Position numbers and translations under genes: made by a program
Source of the DNA: Sorangium cellulosum
GTDB taxonomy: Bacteria; Myxococcota_A; Polyangia; Polyangiales; Polyangiaceae
Direction of reading: 5' to 3'
NCBI RefSeq assembly: GCF_004135735.1
Contig: NZ_CP012670.1
Coordinates: 9,867,501-9,931,500 of the forward strand
Length of the DNA stretch: 64,000 nt
Notes under the pieces: model-generated
What the model saw: the letters and a program-made list of their open reading frames with translations, nothing else
What the model was told of the DNA's origin: nothing
Databases searched by the model: none
Part shown: piece by piece, positions 47,772 to 55,944 of the stretch
Layout: each line of letters begins with the position of its first letter
Position numbering within the stretch: position 1 is the first letter of the stretch

Positions 47772-48266
47772 CTAGCCCGCGGCGGCCGCCTCGGGGCTCG
47801 ATCCGGGGGGCGCCTCGGGGCTCGATCCGGCGGCCGCCTCGGGGCTCGCGAGGGCGCGGAGGATGTCGTCCGGGATCCGCGTCAGCGTGAGATCCGAGCG
47901 CAGGCACGCGAGGAGGATGTCGCCGTCGCAGATCAGCGTCTCCCCCCGGAGGATGCGGTAGCTGAAGCGCGCGGTGACCCGCTGCACCTCGCGGCAGGTC
48001 GTCTCGACCACGAGCTCGTCGCCGAAGCGCGCCGCCTGGCGGTACTTGATCCGGATCTCCGCGATCGCCAGGTGGAGGTCTCGCCGCACCAGCTCCTCGT
48101 ACGAGACGCCGCGGCGCTTGAGCCAGTCGATGCGGCCCGCCTCCAGGTAGACGAGGTAGTTCGCGTGGTGGACGATGCCCATCAGGTCCGTCTCGCAGAA
48201 GCGGACGGACAGGGACGTGCGTGAGGTGAGGTGCGGGGGCGGATCGGGCGGAGCAGGGAGCGGCAT
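47772..48266 (-). CDS. YbgC/4-hydroxybenzoyl-CoA-type thioesterase, 164 aa
   Basis: A hot-dog-fold acyl-CoA thioesterase. The catalytic region VRFCETDLMGIVHHANYLVY contains the conserved Asp and His; GRIDWLKRRGVSYEEL and FGDELVVETTCREV follow. ATG 48266 gives the expected N-terminus. The last ~25 residues are an Ala/Ser/Pro repeat (EAAAGSSPEAPPGSSPEA), encoded by a short DNA repeat at 47780-47850, beyond the normal end of the fold. It is divergent from hpt. The physiological acyl substrate is unknown. Confidence 0.88.
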   Translation of the reverse strand: MPLPAPPDPPPHLTSRTSLSVRFCETDLMGIVHHANYLVYLEAGRIDWLKRRGVSYEELVRRDLHLAIAEIRIKYRQAARFGDELVVETTCREVQRVTARFSYRILRGETLICDGDILLACLRSDLTLTRIPDDILRALASPEAAAGSSPEAPPGSSPEAAAAG

Positions 48267-48416
48267 CTCGGGCGCGCCGAGCCTAGCCCAGTTTCGCCTC
48301 GGGCGGCGGACGAGCGGCTGCGGGCGGTCCGGACCCGCGTTCCAGGGCGCGGCGGGCGCTCGTCCCGCGCTCCTTCGGCGCTGGTCGCGGGGGCGCCGCG
48401 GTGTTAGCGGGCCGCC

Positions 48417-48938
48417 ATGGCGAACGTGAGGACGCTCTTGTCCGCCGAGCAGATCGGCGCCCGCGTGCGCGAGCTCGGCGCGCAGATCACCAGCGACTAC
48501 GCGGAGCGGCGGCTCGTGCTCGTCTCCGTGCTCAAGGGGAGCTTCATCTTCACCGCGGATCTCGCGCGGCACATCGACCTCCCGACGCGGATCGAGTTCC
48601 TCGGCGTGCGCAGCTACGGCGAGGGCACGGCCACGACCGGCGTCGTCCAGATCACGCAGGACCTCACCCGTCCGATCGAGGGCGAGGACATCCTCTTCGT
48701 CGAGGACATCGTCGACACGGGCCTCACGATCTCGCACCTGCTCCAGCTCTTCCGCACGAGGATGCCGAACAGCGTGAAGATCTGCTCGCTCCTGCACAAG
48801 CCGGCGCGCGCCCGGGTCGAGGTGCCCATCGACTACCTGGGCTTCACGATCGAGGACAAGTTCGTCGTCGGCTACGGGCTCGACTGGGGCGAGCGCTACC
48901 GGAACCTGCCGTTCATCGGCGTTGTGGAGGCGACATGA
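48417..48938 (+). CDS. hpt: Hypoxanthine (guanine) phosphoribosyltransferase, 173 aa
   Basis: Purine salvage: transfers 5-phosphoribose from PRPP to hypoxanthine or guanine. The PRPP motif ILFVEDIVDTGLTISHLL carries the acidic pair. Other family segments are LVSVLKGSFIFTADLARHID and FVVGYGLDWGERYRNLPFIG. ATG 48417; length is standard. The stop overlaps the following TPR gene by 4 bp. Confidence 0.95.
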   Translation: MANVRTLLSAEQIGARVRELGAQITSDYAERRLVLVSVLKGSFIFTADLARHIDLPTRIEFLGVRSYGEGTATTGVVQITQDLTRPIEGEDILFVEDIVDTGLTISHLLQLFRTRMPNSVKICSLLHKPARARVEVPIDYLGFTIEDKFVVGYGLDWGERYRNLPFIGVVEAT

Positions 48939-49258
48939 GCAAGCGGCTGCTGATGCTCGAGAAGATGACCCAGGGCGGGTCGAAGGATCCGTTTCACTGG
49001 TACGCGCTCGCGCTGGAGTACGCGGGGAGCGAGCGCCACGACGACGCGCTCGCCACCTTCAACGCGCTCCGGGCGCTCGATCCGACGTACGTGCCGATGT
49101 ACCTCATGTGCGGGACGATGCTGGTGAAGCTCGGCCGCCTCGAGGAGGGGCGCGCCTGGCTGTCCGACGGCATCGGCGTCGCCCGCGGCAAGGGGGATCA
49201 GCACGCCCTGAGCGAGCTCACGGAGGCGCTCGCGGGCGCGGGGGGCGACGAGGACTGA
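48935..49258 (+). CDS. Small TPR-like protein, 107 aa
   Basis: Two tetratricopeptide-like helix pairs are visible (FHWYALALEYAGSERHDDAL, then YVPMYLMCGTMLVKLGRLEE). Such modules mediate protein contacts. The ATG overlaps the hpt stop (ATGA), so it is co-translated with hpt. No other domain is present. Function is unknown; coupling to hpt may be incidental. Confidence 0.8.
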   Translation: MSKRLLMLEKMTQGGSKDPFHWYALALEYAGSERHDDALATFNALRALDPTYVPMYLMCGTMLVKLGRLEEGRAWLSDGIGVARGKGDQHALSELTEALAGAGGDED

Positions 49259-49282
49259 GCGCGCGCACCACCCGGACGCGCC

Positions 49283-50671
49283 TCAGCCGCCCTCGCCCTC
49301 GCCCTCGCCGCGGAGGCGGCGGAGGCGCTCGCCGATGGTCCGCTCGTAGCCGCGGTCGGTCGGCTCGTAGAACCGGCTCCCGGTGAGCGGCTCGGGCAGG
49401 TACGCCGCGCCGCGCGCGACGCCGCCCGGCTCGTCGTGCGCGTAGCGGTAGCCCGCGCCGTAGCCCTCGTCGCGCATCAGCCGCGTCACCGCGTTGCGCA
49501 GGGTGAGCGGGACAGGGAGCGCGCCGTGCTCGCGCACCGCGGCCTGCGCCGACTGCCAGGCCACCTTGCACGCGTTCGACTTCGGGGCCGTCGCGAGGTA
49601 CAGCGCCGCCTGCGTGAGCGGGTAGAGCCCCTCCGGCATCCCCATGCGCCGGAACGCGGCGTCCGCCGCGACGGCGATCTCCAGCGCGCGCGGGTCGGCG
49701 TTGCCGATGTCCTCGGACGCGAAGATCATCATCCGGCGCAGCAGGAAGAGCGGGTCGTCGCCGGCCTCGATCATGCGCATGAGCCAGTAGATGGCGGCGT
49801 CGGGATCGGAGCCGCGCATCGACTTGATGAACGCGCTGATGACGTTGTAGTGCTCCTCGCCGGCCTTGTCGTAGAGCAGCGTCTTGTGCTCGCTCGCCCC
49901 GGCGATGAGCTCGCGCGTGATCGTGGCGGCGCCCGCGCGCGCCGCGTCGTCCGCGGCGATCTCCAGGGTGGTGAGCGCCCTGCGCGCGTCGCCCTGCGCG
50001 AGCGCCGCGATCGCCGCGAGCGCGTCGTCGTCGGCGGCGATCGCGCCGGCGAGCCCCGCGGGCGCCGCGAGCGCGCGGCGCAGGAGCTCGACGAGCTCCG
50101 CGGCGTCGAGGCCCTGGAGCCGGAAGACCTTGCACCGCGAGAGCAGCGGCGCGTTCACCGCGAACGACGGGTTCTCGGTGGTCGCCCCGATCAGCGTGAT
50201 GGTCCCGTCCTCGACGTGCGGGAGGAAGGCGTCCTGCTGGGCCTTGTTGAAGCGGTGGATCTCGTCGACGAACAGGATCGTCCGCTTGCCCTCGTAGGAG
50301 CGCGCGGTGCGCGCCTGGCCGAGGATCTCGCGGAGCTCGGGCACGCCGCCGAGCACGGCGTTGAAGGGGACGAAGCGGGCGTTCGTCGAGTGCGCGATGA
50401 CGCGCGCGAGCGTCGTCTTGCCGGCGCCCGGCGGGCCCCACAGGATCATCGAGGGGATGCGGTCGGCCGCGATGGCGCGCGCGAGCAGCTTGCCCTCGCC
50501 GAGCAGGTGGCCCTGGCCGATCACGTCCGCGAGGGTGCGGGGGCGCATGCGCTCGGCGAGGGGCACCGTGCCCCGGAGCTCCGGGTCACGCTGCAGGGCG
50601 GCGTCGAAGAGGGTCGGCTCGTCTCCTGCGGGCCGGCGCCGCGCGCCGCCGCTGCCGCGGGTCGCGCTCAT
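49283..50671 (-). CDS. rarA: Replication-associated recombination protein A (RarA/MgsA), 462 aa
   Basis: An AAA+ clamp-loader-like ATPase acting at stalled forks. Walker A MILWGPPGAGKTTLARVIAH (~80), Walker B ILFVDEIHRFNKAQQDAFLP, sensor GATTENPSF. The C-terminal half has the family segments HYNVISAFIKSMRGSDPDAA and MIFASEDIGNADP. Length is normal. ATG 50671 overlaps the stop of the upstream redoxin gene by 4 bp. Confidence 0.95.
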   Translation of the reverse strand: MSATRGSGGARRRPAGDEPTLFDAALQRDPELRGTVPLAERMRPRTLADVIGQGHLLGEGKLLARAIAADRIPSMILWGPPGAGKTTLARVIAHSTNARFVPFNAVLGGVPELREILGQARTARSYEGKRTILFVDEIHRFNKAQQDAFLPHVEDGTITLIGATTENPSFAVNAPLLSRCKVFRLQGLDAAELVELLRRALAAPAGLAGAIAADDDALAAIAALAQGDARRALTTLEIAADDAARAGAATITRELIAGASEHKTLLYDKAGEEHYNVISAFIKSMRGSDPDAAIYWLMRMIEAGDDPLFLLRRMMIFASEDIGNADPRALEIAVAADAAFRRMGMPEGLYPLTQAALYLATAPKSNACKVAWQSAQAAVREHGALPVPLTLRNAVTRLMRDEGYGAGYRYAHDEPGGVARGAAYLPEPLTGSRFYEPTDRGYERTIGERLRRLRGEGEGEGG

Positions 50672-51390
50672 TCGAAGACCGATCTCGGCCGCGCCCCGAC
50701 CGGCCCCTCCGACAGCACGACCTCCACGGCGCGGCGCGCGCTCTCCGGATCGCGCCCGACCCAGCGCACGGTGCCCGCGCTGTCGACGACGAACGTGAGG
50801 GGGACCTGCGCGACGCCGTAGGTCGCGCTGAGCCGCTGGCCCGGGTCCGCGACGATGGGGAACGTGGCGCCGAGCTCGTGCGCGGCGGCCTCCGCGGCGA
50901 CGTCCGAGTCGTCGACGTTCACGCCGATCACGGCCACGCCGTCCGCCTTGCGGTCGCGCCAGAGCCTGTCGAGCGCTGGCAGGGTCCGGCTGCACGACGC
51001 GCACCAGGACGCCCAGAAGTCGATCACGGTGACGCGCGTCCTCCGGGTGCCCGGCACGCCCACCGGGATCGCCGCGGTCGACTCCGCGTGGAACTCGGGC
51101 GCGGCGCTGCCCGCGAGCGGGTGGCGCACGGACGCGGGCATCGCGCCCGGCCCGCACCCGATCACGAGCAGCGCGCAGGCCGCGGCCGTCGGGACGGCGC
51201 TGGCAGGGAGCACCGCGCCGCGGCGCCGCGGCGCGGAGCTCGCCGCCGACGCGGAGCTCGCGGCCGGCGCGGAGCTCGCCGCCGACGCGGAGCTCGCGGC
51301 CGGCGCGGAGCTCGCCGCCGACGCGGGCCCTGGGCCGGCGCCGCGGACGCCGACCGCGGGGGGCTTGTTCGCCGCCTTCGCCTGGATCAC
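50668..51390 (-). CDS. TlpA/ResA-like thiol-disulfide redoxin, lipoprotein or anchored, about 240 aa
   Basis: A thioredoxin fold with active site WASWCASCSRTLP (CxxC) and the cis-Pro segment GVAQVPLTFVVD. Ahead of it is a hydrophobic stretch with lipobox (CALLVIGC). The frame opens at GTG 51390, giving about 75 residues before the lipobox, including an Ala/Ser/Pro repeat (36-bp units at 51232-51330). A later start such as the GTG at AVLPASAVP would give a normal signal peptide, so the true start is uncertain. Probably a periplasmic reductant. It overlaps rarA by 4 bp. Confidence 0.75.
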   Translation of the reverse strand: MIQAKAANKPPAVGVRGAGPGPASAASSAPAASSASAASSAPAASSASAASSAPRRRGAVLPASAVPTAAACALLVIGCGPGAMPASVRHPLAGSAAPEFHAESTAAIPVGVPGTRRTRVTVIDFWASWCASCSRTLPALDRLWRDRKADGVAVIGVNVDDSDVAAEAAAHELGATFPIVADPGQRLSATYGVAQVPLTFVVDSAGTVRWVGRDPESARRAVEVVLSEGPVGARPRSVFE

Positions 51391-51578
51391 GCGGGGGAGT
51401 CTACCGTCGCGCCGCGCGCTGTCCGAGGGGCGCGCGAGGAAAAAGAGCGCCCGACGGCGCGGGACGACCCCTGCGGCGGCGGGGGCTCTCCTTTGGCGCC
51501 GGTTCAGCGCCGCCGCCTCGGCGCCGCCGGACGCGCTCTGCTGCGCCGCGCGGCGGCCGCGATCCGCGCGCGCGCCGC

Positions 51579-52283
51579 CTACCTGGGATCGCGGGCGCCG
51601 AAGATGGCGGTGCCGACCCGGACGAGGGTCGCGCCCTCCGCGATGGCCGCCTCGAGGTCGTGCGACATGCCCATGGACAGCGCGGGCAGCGCCGCCTGGC
51701 CGCCGTGCGCGTCGCGCAGGGCGCGCAGCTGCGCGAAGAACGGGCGGACGTCGGCCGGGTCCTCGCGGAACGGCGCGATGGTCATCAGGCCGACCGGGCG
51801 GAGGTGCGCGCACCGGGCCACCGCGGCGAGGAGCGGCCCGAGGTCCCCGGGCGCGCAGCCGCTCTTCGTCGCCTCGCCGCCGACGTTCACCTCGAGCAGG
51901 ACGTCGAGCGTCCGGGCGAGCGCGGCAGCGCGCCGGTCGAGCTCCACGACGATCTCCTCGCGATCGACCGACTGCACGACCTGCGCGACGCGCGCGACGA
52001 CCTTCGCCTTGTTCCTCTGCAGGTGGCCGATGGCGTGCCACACGAGCCCATCCAGGTCGGCGAGCGCCTCGGCCTTCTCCGCGAGCTCCTGGACGTAGTT
52101 CTCGCCGAAGTCGCGCTGCCCGGCGGTGTAGGCGGCGCGGATGGCCTCCGCGGGCTTCCCCTTGGACACGGCGATGAGCCGGATCTCCTCGGGCGCGCGA
52201 CCGGCGCGCGCCGCGGCGCGCGCGATCCGGCGTCGCACCTCTTCGAGTCGTGACGCGATGTTTCCCAGGTCGTCCGAAATCAC
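51579..52283 (-). CDS. YggS/PROSC family PLP-homeostasis protein, 234 aa
   Basis: A single-domain PLP-binding TIM barrel. The PLP lysine is in RLIAVSKGKPAEAIR; other family motifs are DFGENYVQELAEK, WHAIGHLQRNKAK, VNVGGEATKSG, and LSMGMSHDLEAAIAEGATLV. GTG 52283 gives the typical length; the upstream frame is Arg-rich and not protein-like. It buffers cellular PLP in other bacteria. Separated from the redoxin gene by 188 bp with no visible gene. Confidence 0.92.
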   Translation of the reverse strand: MISDDLGNIASRLEEVRRRIARAAARAGRAPEEIRLIAVSKGKPAEAIRAAYTAGQRDFGENYVQELAEKAEALADLDGLVWHAIGHLQRNKAKVVARVAQVVQSVDREEIVVELDRRAAALARTLDVLLEVNVGGEATKSGCAPGDLGPLLAAVARCAHLRPVGLMTIAPFREDPADVRPFFAQLRALRDAHGGQAALPALSMGMSHDLEAAIAEGATLVRVGTAIFGARDPR

Positions 52284-52537
52284 GCCGCACGATACCGCGC
52301 GCCGCCGCCGCGGCCACGGGCGGCGTCCCCTCGCGCCGCCGCCGCGGCCACGGGCGGCGTCCCCTCGCGCCGGACGCGGCCGCGGCCCCGAGCGCGCTGG
52401 CCGGCAAACTGTCGGATCCCTTCGCCCCGGCGGCGTGCCAGAGTGTGCCTGTGGAACCCCTGTCACCTCGGCCAGATGGCGCTGCTTCCAGGAGATTTGC
52501 GCGTGGCATGTGGATTGCGAGCGCGCGTGGACCTGCC
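52284..52537. repeat. Intergenic region with a 34-bp duplication
   Basis: CGCCGCCGCGGCCACGGGCG followed by GCGTCCCCTCG occurs twice in tandem around 52300-52375. The rest is upstream sequence of the lipoprotein gene at 52538. No gene or clear promoter is seen. Confidence 0.5.
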
Positions 52538-53122
52538 ATGCGAAGCTTGCTGGTCCTTGCCGCGCTCACCCTGGTTGGATGCACGTTCAACCCGCAGCCC
52601 GACCCGCCGTTCAATGGGGGAGGCGGTGGTCCGCCCGTGATCACGGGCACCGGTTCCGGGTCGACCGGGAGCGCAGGCGCAGGTGGTGCGGATGGGGTGG
52701 CGGCGTCGACGAGCACCGGTGCGGGGAGTCCTGGCAGCGGGGGTGGCAGCGGCGAAGGCGGCAGCGCGGGTGGTGGCTCGGTCGGCTCGGGTGCCGCTGG
52801 TGGTGGCGAGGGCGGCACTGGCGGCGCCGCTGACGGCTCGGGCGGCGCCGGTGGCGGCGAGGGCGGCTCGGGCGGCGCCGGTGGTGGCGAGGGCGGCACT
52901 GGCGGCGCCGGTGGTGGCGAGGGCGGCGCCGGTGGTGGCGAGGGCGGCACTGGCGGCGCCGGTGGCGGTGAGGGTGGCACTGGCGGCGCCGGCGGCGGCG
53001 TGGGCGCCTCGGGTGGCGCCGGCGGCGGCGTGGGCGCCTCGGGTGGCGGCACTGGCGGCGCTGGTGGTCAGGGCGGTGGGCCGTGCAGCGCTGGGGGCGC
53101 TGGAGGCGCGGACTGTGACTGA
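52538..53122 (+). CDS. Glycine-rich lipoprotein with FNPQPDPP start, paralogue 1, 194 aa
   Basis: ATG 52538 gives MRSLLVLAALTLVGC with a clear lipobox (Cys15), followed directly by TFNPQPDPP. The remaining ~165 residues are almost entirely Gly, Ala, Ser and Thr in GG-x-GG and GGAGGGEGG repeats, with a terminal Cys pair (PCSAGGAGGADCD). The repeat region is probably disordered or a polyglycine-like surface brush. The next gene is a paralogue with the same start. No enzyme domain. Confidence 0.75.
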   Translation: MRSLLVLAALTLVGCTFNPQPDPPFNGGGGGPPVITGTGSGSTGSAGAGGADGVAASTSTGAGSPGSGGGSGEGGSAGGGSVGSGAAGGGEGGTGGAADGSGGAGGGEGGSGGAGGGEGGTGGAGGGEGGAGGGEGGTGGAGGGEGGTGGAGGGVGASGGAGGGVGASGGGTGGAGGQGGGPCSAGGAGGADCD

Positions 53123-53268
53123 GCAGGCTTGCGGCTCCGTCCTGCCCGCCGTGCGGCCGTGGTGGCAGGGTCGAGCGGACACGTAGGAACATGCACGCCG
53201 GACGCGTGTCCGGCGGCAGGCGCAGCGAGCACGCAGGGAGCGCGCGCGGTGCTATAGGGAGAGAGCTT

Positions 53269-53829
53269 ATGCGTAAGCTTGTCGTCCTTGGGTTCGGGGT
53301 GATGCTCGCGGGCTGTGGCTTCAACCCGCAACCCGAGCCTCCCCTGACCGATCTCGGGTGCGCTGAGTGCGGCGGCCAAGAGACGACAAGCGGGGCAGGA
53401 GGGAGCCCTTCCTTCGGTGCTGGCGATCCAGGCGACGGCGGAGGTGGCGAGCCGCTGGGCGGGTCCAGTGCGAGCGGCACCGGCACCGGCGCTGCAACCT
53501 CGACCGGATCCACCATGCCGGATGACAGCGGCGTGGGCGAGCCGAGCGGGGCCGGTGGCGCTGGCGAAACCGGTGGCGCTGGCGGAACCGCTGGAGCCGA
53601 CGGCGATGGCGGCGCCGGCGGGGCGGGTGGCGCTGGCGGAGCCGCTGGAGCCGACGGCGCCGGCGGCACCGGCGGGGCGGGTGGCGCCGGCGGAGCCGAC
53701 GGCGCCGGCGGAGCGGGTGGCGCCGGGGGCTCCGGGTCCGGTGCGGGTGGCGCCGGCGGGGCGGGTGGCGCTGGCGGAGCCGAGGGCACCGGCGGCGCCG
53801 GTGGGGTGGTCGGTCAGGGCGGCGCGTGA
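53269..53829 (+). CDS. Glycine-rich lipoprotein with FNPQPEPP start, paralogue 2, 186 aa
   Basis: ATG 53269 after GGGAGAGAGC gives MRKLVVLGFGVMLAGC (Cys16), then GFNPQPEPPLTDLGCAECGG. The rest is GGAGGAGGAxG-type repeat (for example GGAGGTGGAGGAGGADGAGG). It is a tandem paralogue of the gene at 52538: the lipobox and the FNPQPxPP motif are shared while the repeat DNA has diverged. The conserved motif right after the lipid anchor suggests a common sorting or docking role (inference). Confidence 0.75.
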   Translation: MRKLVVLGFGVMLAGCGFNPQPEPPLTDLGCAECGGQETTSGAGGSPSFGAGDPGDGGGGEPLGGSSASGTGTGAATSTGSTMPDDSGVGEPSGAGGAGETGGAGGTAGADGDGGAGGAGGAGGAAGADGAGGTGGAGGAGGADGAGGAGGAGGSGSGAGGAGGAGGAGGAEGTGGAGGVVGQGGA

Positions 53830-53892
53830 GCCGGGGGAGATGCCCGCGCCGCAGGGCGCGGCGCCGCGCTGCGATCGTGCGGCCGGGCTGCC

Positions 53893-54396
53893 TCAGATGC
53901 CGGGGCGCCGGGGCCGCGCGTACTCGTCGAGCATGTTCGCGACGAGCTCGGCGAGCAGGCTGTCCGCCACGCGAAGGCGGCGCGACATCTCGCGCGCGAT
54001 GTTCAGCACGAGGAGCGTGTACGACTTGAGATCGCGCCGGTAGAGCGCGTCGAGGTCGTGCGCGGTGACGCGCAAGAGGCGCGACGGCGCGAGCGCTCGG
54101 ACCGTCGCCGAGCGGGGCATCACGTCGAGGATGGACATCTCGCCGAACCAGTCGCTCGGCCCCAGGACCGCGACCCTCGCCTCGACGTCGCGCTTCGAGC
54201 GCTTGAGCACCTCCATCTCGCCCTCGAGCAGCACGAACATCTCGCGGCCGCTGTCGCCCTCGCGGAACGCGACCGCGCCCGGGTGCAGCTCGACGAGCTC
54301 GAGCGTGTCGGCGAGGCCCTGGAGGACCTGATCGCTCAGGCCTCCGAACAGGCCGATCTCGCGCAGCTGCGCGGCCAGCTCGGGCGCGCGGCTCAC
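53893..54396 (-). CDS. Cyclic nucleotide-binding-domain protein, 167 aa
   Basis: A single cNMP-binding domain of the CRP fold: LREIGLFGGLSDQVLQGLAD, VAFREGDSGREMFVLLEGEM, and the phosphate-binding cassette-like FGEMSILDVMPRSATVRA, with Arg at the expected place. No helix-turn-helix follows; the C-terminal helices (LLVLNIAREMSRRLRVADSL) resemble the dimerisation part only. So it is not a standard DNA-binding CRP and may act as a cNMP-responsive partner. GTG 54396. Alone on its strand after the lipoprotein pair. Confidence 0.85.
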   Translation of the reverse strand: MSRAPELAAQLREIGLFGGLSDQVLQGLADTLELVELHPGAVAFREGDSGREMFVLLEGEMEVLKRSKRDVEARVAVLGPSDWFGEMSILDVMPRSATVRALAPSRLLRVTAHDLDALYRRDLKSYTLLVLNIAREMSRRLRVADSLLAELVANMLDEYARPRRPGI

Positions 54397-54551
54397 GGGA
54401 GCCCACCGCGCGCGCCCGCGGCGCGCGTCACGTCAGTCGACTCGACAAAGCCCACCTCGATCGCGCGCACAGGCCAGCATCCTCGCATCGTCCACCTCGC
54501 CGTACCGCGCAGAGATACCCCGCCGAGAGCGTACGTCGCAACACGAGGACG

Positions 54552-54998
54552 TCAACGATCGCCCTGGAGGTCCTTGGTGAACACGATCCGCGGGCGCCCC
54601 GGCCCGGCGTAATCCTCGACCTCGGTCGCCGACCAGCCGACCGCCGCGTGGAAGCGCACCGAGCCCTCGTTGCCCAGGGTCGTGATCGCCTTGAGCTGGC
54701 GGCAGCCCTCGCGGCGGCAGTCCTCCTCGAACGCGGCGTAGAGCATCCTGCCGACCCCGCGGCGGCGGTAGTCGGGGTGGATGCCGACGAGGTGCACGTA
54801 CCCGATCGCCGCGTCCGGACACCGGAAGCCGAGCAGGAAGCCCACGAGCAGCCCGTGGTCCTCGACGACGCGGGCGAGCCGGCCGAGCTCATAGAAGAAG
54901 ATCGGGTGCGCGAGCGCGCTGGTCGGCCCCGCCCACCACCGATCGATCTCGCCCACGATCCGGTCGTAGTCGGGCTTCGTCAGCGGCCGTGTCTCCAT
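54552..54998 (-). CDS. GNAT-family N-acetyltransferase, 148 aa
   Basis: The acetyl-CoA site motif is VGIHPDYRRRGVGRMLYAAF (R-x-x-G-x-G/A type), preceded by the beta-strand AAIGYVHL and followed by GCRQLKAITTLGNEGSVRFH. ATG 54998 follows GAGGTG. The substrate (small molecule or protein amine) cannot be told from sequence. It is divergent from rpe, sharing a 209-bp upstream region. Confidence 0.88.
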   Translation of the reverse strand: METRPLTKPDYDRIVGEIDRWWAGPTSALAHPIFFYELGRLARVVEDHGLLVGFLLGFRCPDAAIGYVHLVGIHPDYRRRGVGRMLYAAFEEDCRREGCRQLKAITTLGNEGSVRFHAAVGWSATEVEDYAGPGRPRIVFTKDLQGDR

Positions 54999-55116
54999 GC
55001 ATCACCTCACTCGAACGGTTCGTGATCGTGCCTCGGTCCGCGCGCGGCGGCGCGCAGCTCCTGTGCGCCGCCGCGCGGACGTGAGCAGCCTAGCAGCCAC
55101 GCCGGCATCTTCGTAA

Positions 55117-55138
55117 GCGCTCGCGGACCCGCGAGCGC
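55117..55138. promoter_or_regulatory. Short perfect hairpin upstream of rpe
   Basis: GCGCTCGCG and CGCGAGCGC flank a 4-base loop, giving a 9-bp GC stem. CCGCGAGCGTTCG follows as a partial second copy. Next to the rpe start, GCTAGCGCTAGC (55194-55205) is another palindrome. They lie between divergent genes and could be operators or structural repeats; no family is recognised. Confidence 0.4.
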
Positions 55139-55207
55139 CCGCGGAACCGCGAGCGTTCGCTGTGGCGTCCGCTAGCCGCCGCGCGTCACGCCTGCTAGCG
55201 CTAGCAT

Positions 55208-55921
55208 GTGCGTCACGACAAGATCATCGTCGCTCCGTCGATTTTGTCCGCCGATTTCGGTCGTCTCGCCGAGGAAGTACGCGCCGCCGAGGCCGCCGGC
55301 GCCGACTGGATCCACGTCGATGTGATGGATGGTCGATTTGTACCCAACATCACCATCGGTCCGCTGATCGTTCGCGCGGTCCGTGCCGCGACGCGTCTTC
55401 CGCTCGACGTGCACCTCATGATCGTCGAGCCCGAGCGCTACGTGGCGGAGTTCGCGGCGGCTGGCGCCGATCGGATCGCGGTCCACGTCGAGGCGTCGCC
55501 GCACCTGCACCGGACCCTCCAGCAGATCCGGGACGCGGGCGCGAGCCCCGGTGTCGTGCTGAACCCGCACACCCCGGAGGAGTCGATCCGGCACGTGCTG
55601 CCCGATCTCGATCTCATCCTGGTGATGAGCGTCAATCCCGGGTTCGGGGGCCAGCGGTTCATCCCTGGGTCGCTCGACAAGCTCCGGAGCCTGCGCCAGA
55701 CGATCGATCAGGCGGGCCTCGACATCACGCTCGAGGTCGACGGCGGGATCGCGCCGTCGACGTCGGGGCAGGTCATCGCGGCCGGGGCGAGGGCGCTCGT
55801 CGCGGGCTCGGCGGTCTTCGGCGTGGTGGCGCCGGGCGAGACGCTGTCGTTCGAGGCGCGCGTCGCCCGGTACGCGGAGGCGATCCGCGCGCTCCGCGCG
55901 CCCGGAGGAGCGTCGCTGTGA
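55208..55921 (+). CDS. rpe: Ribulose-phosphate 3-epimerase, 237 aa
   Basis: Pentose phosphate and Calvin cycle epimerase, a metal-dependent TIM barrel. Signature segments: IIVAPSILSADFGRLAEEV, ADWIHVDVMDGRFVPNITIG (catalytic Asp), LDVHLMIVEPE, ILVMSVNPGFGGQRF, LEVDGGIAPST. GTG 55208 starts right after the palindrome GCTAGCGCTAGC, with no clear ribosome site. A downstream lipoprotein gene follows closely and may be co-transcribed. Confidence 0.96.
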   Translation: MRHDKIIVAPSILSADFGRLAEEVRAAEAAGADWIHVDVMDGRFVPNITIGPLIVRAVRAATRLPLDVHLMIVEPERYVAEFAAAGADRIAVHVEASPHLHRTLQQIRDAGASPGVVLNPHTPEESIRHVLPDLDLILVMSVNPGFGGQRFIPGSLDKLRSLRQTIDQAGLDITLEVDGGIAPSTSGQVIAAGARALVAGSAVFGVVAPGETLSFEARVARYAEAIRALRAPGGASL

Positions 55922-55944
55922 GGCGGGGCCGGGGAGGCGCTGCG

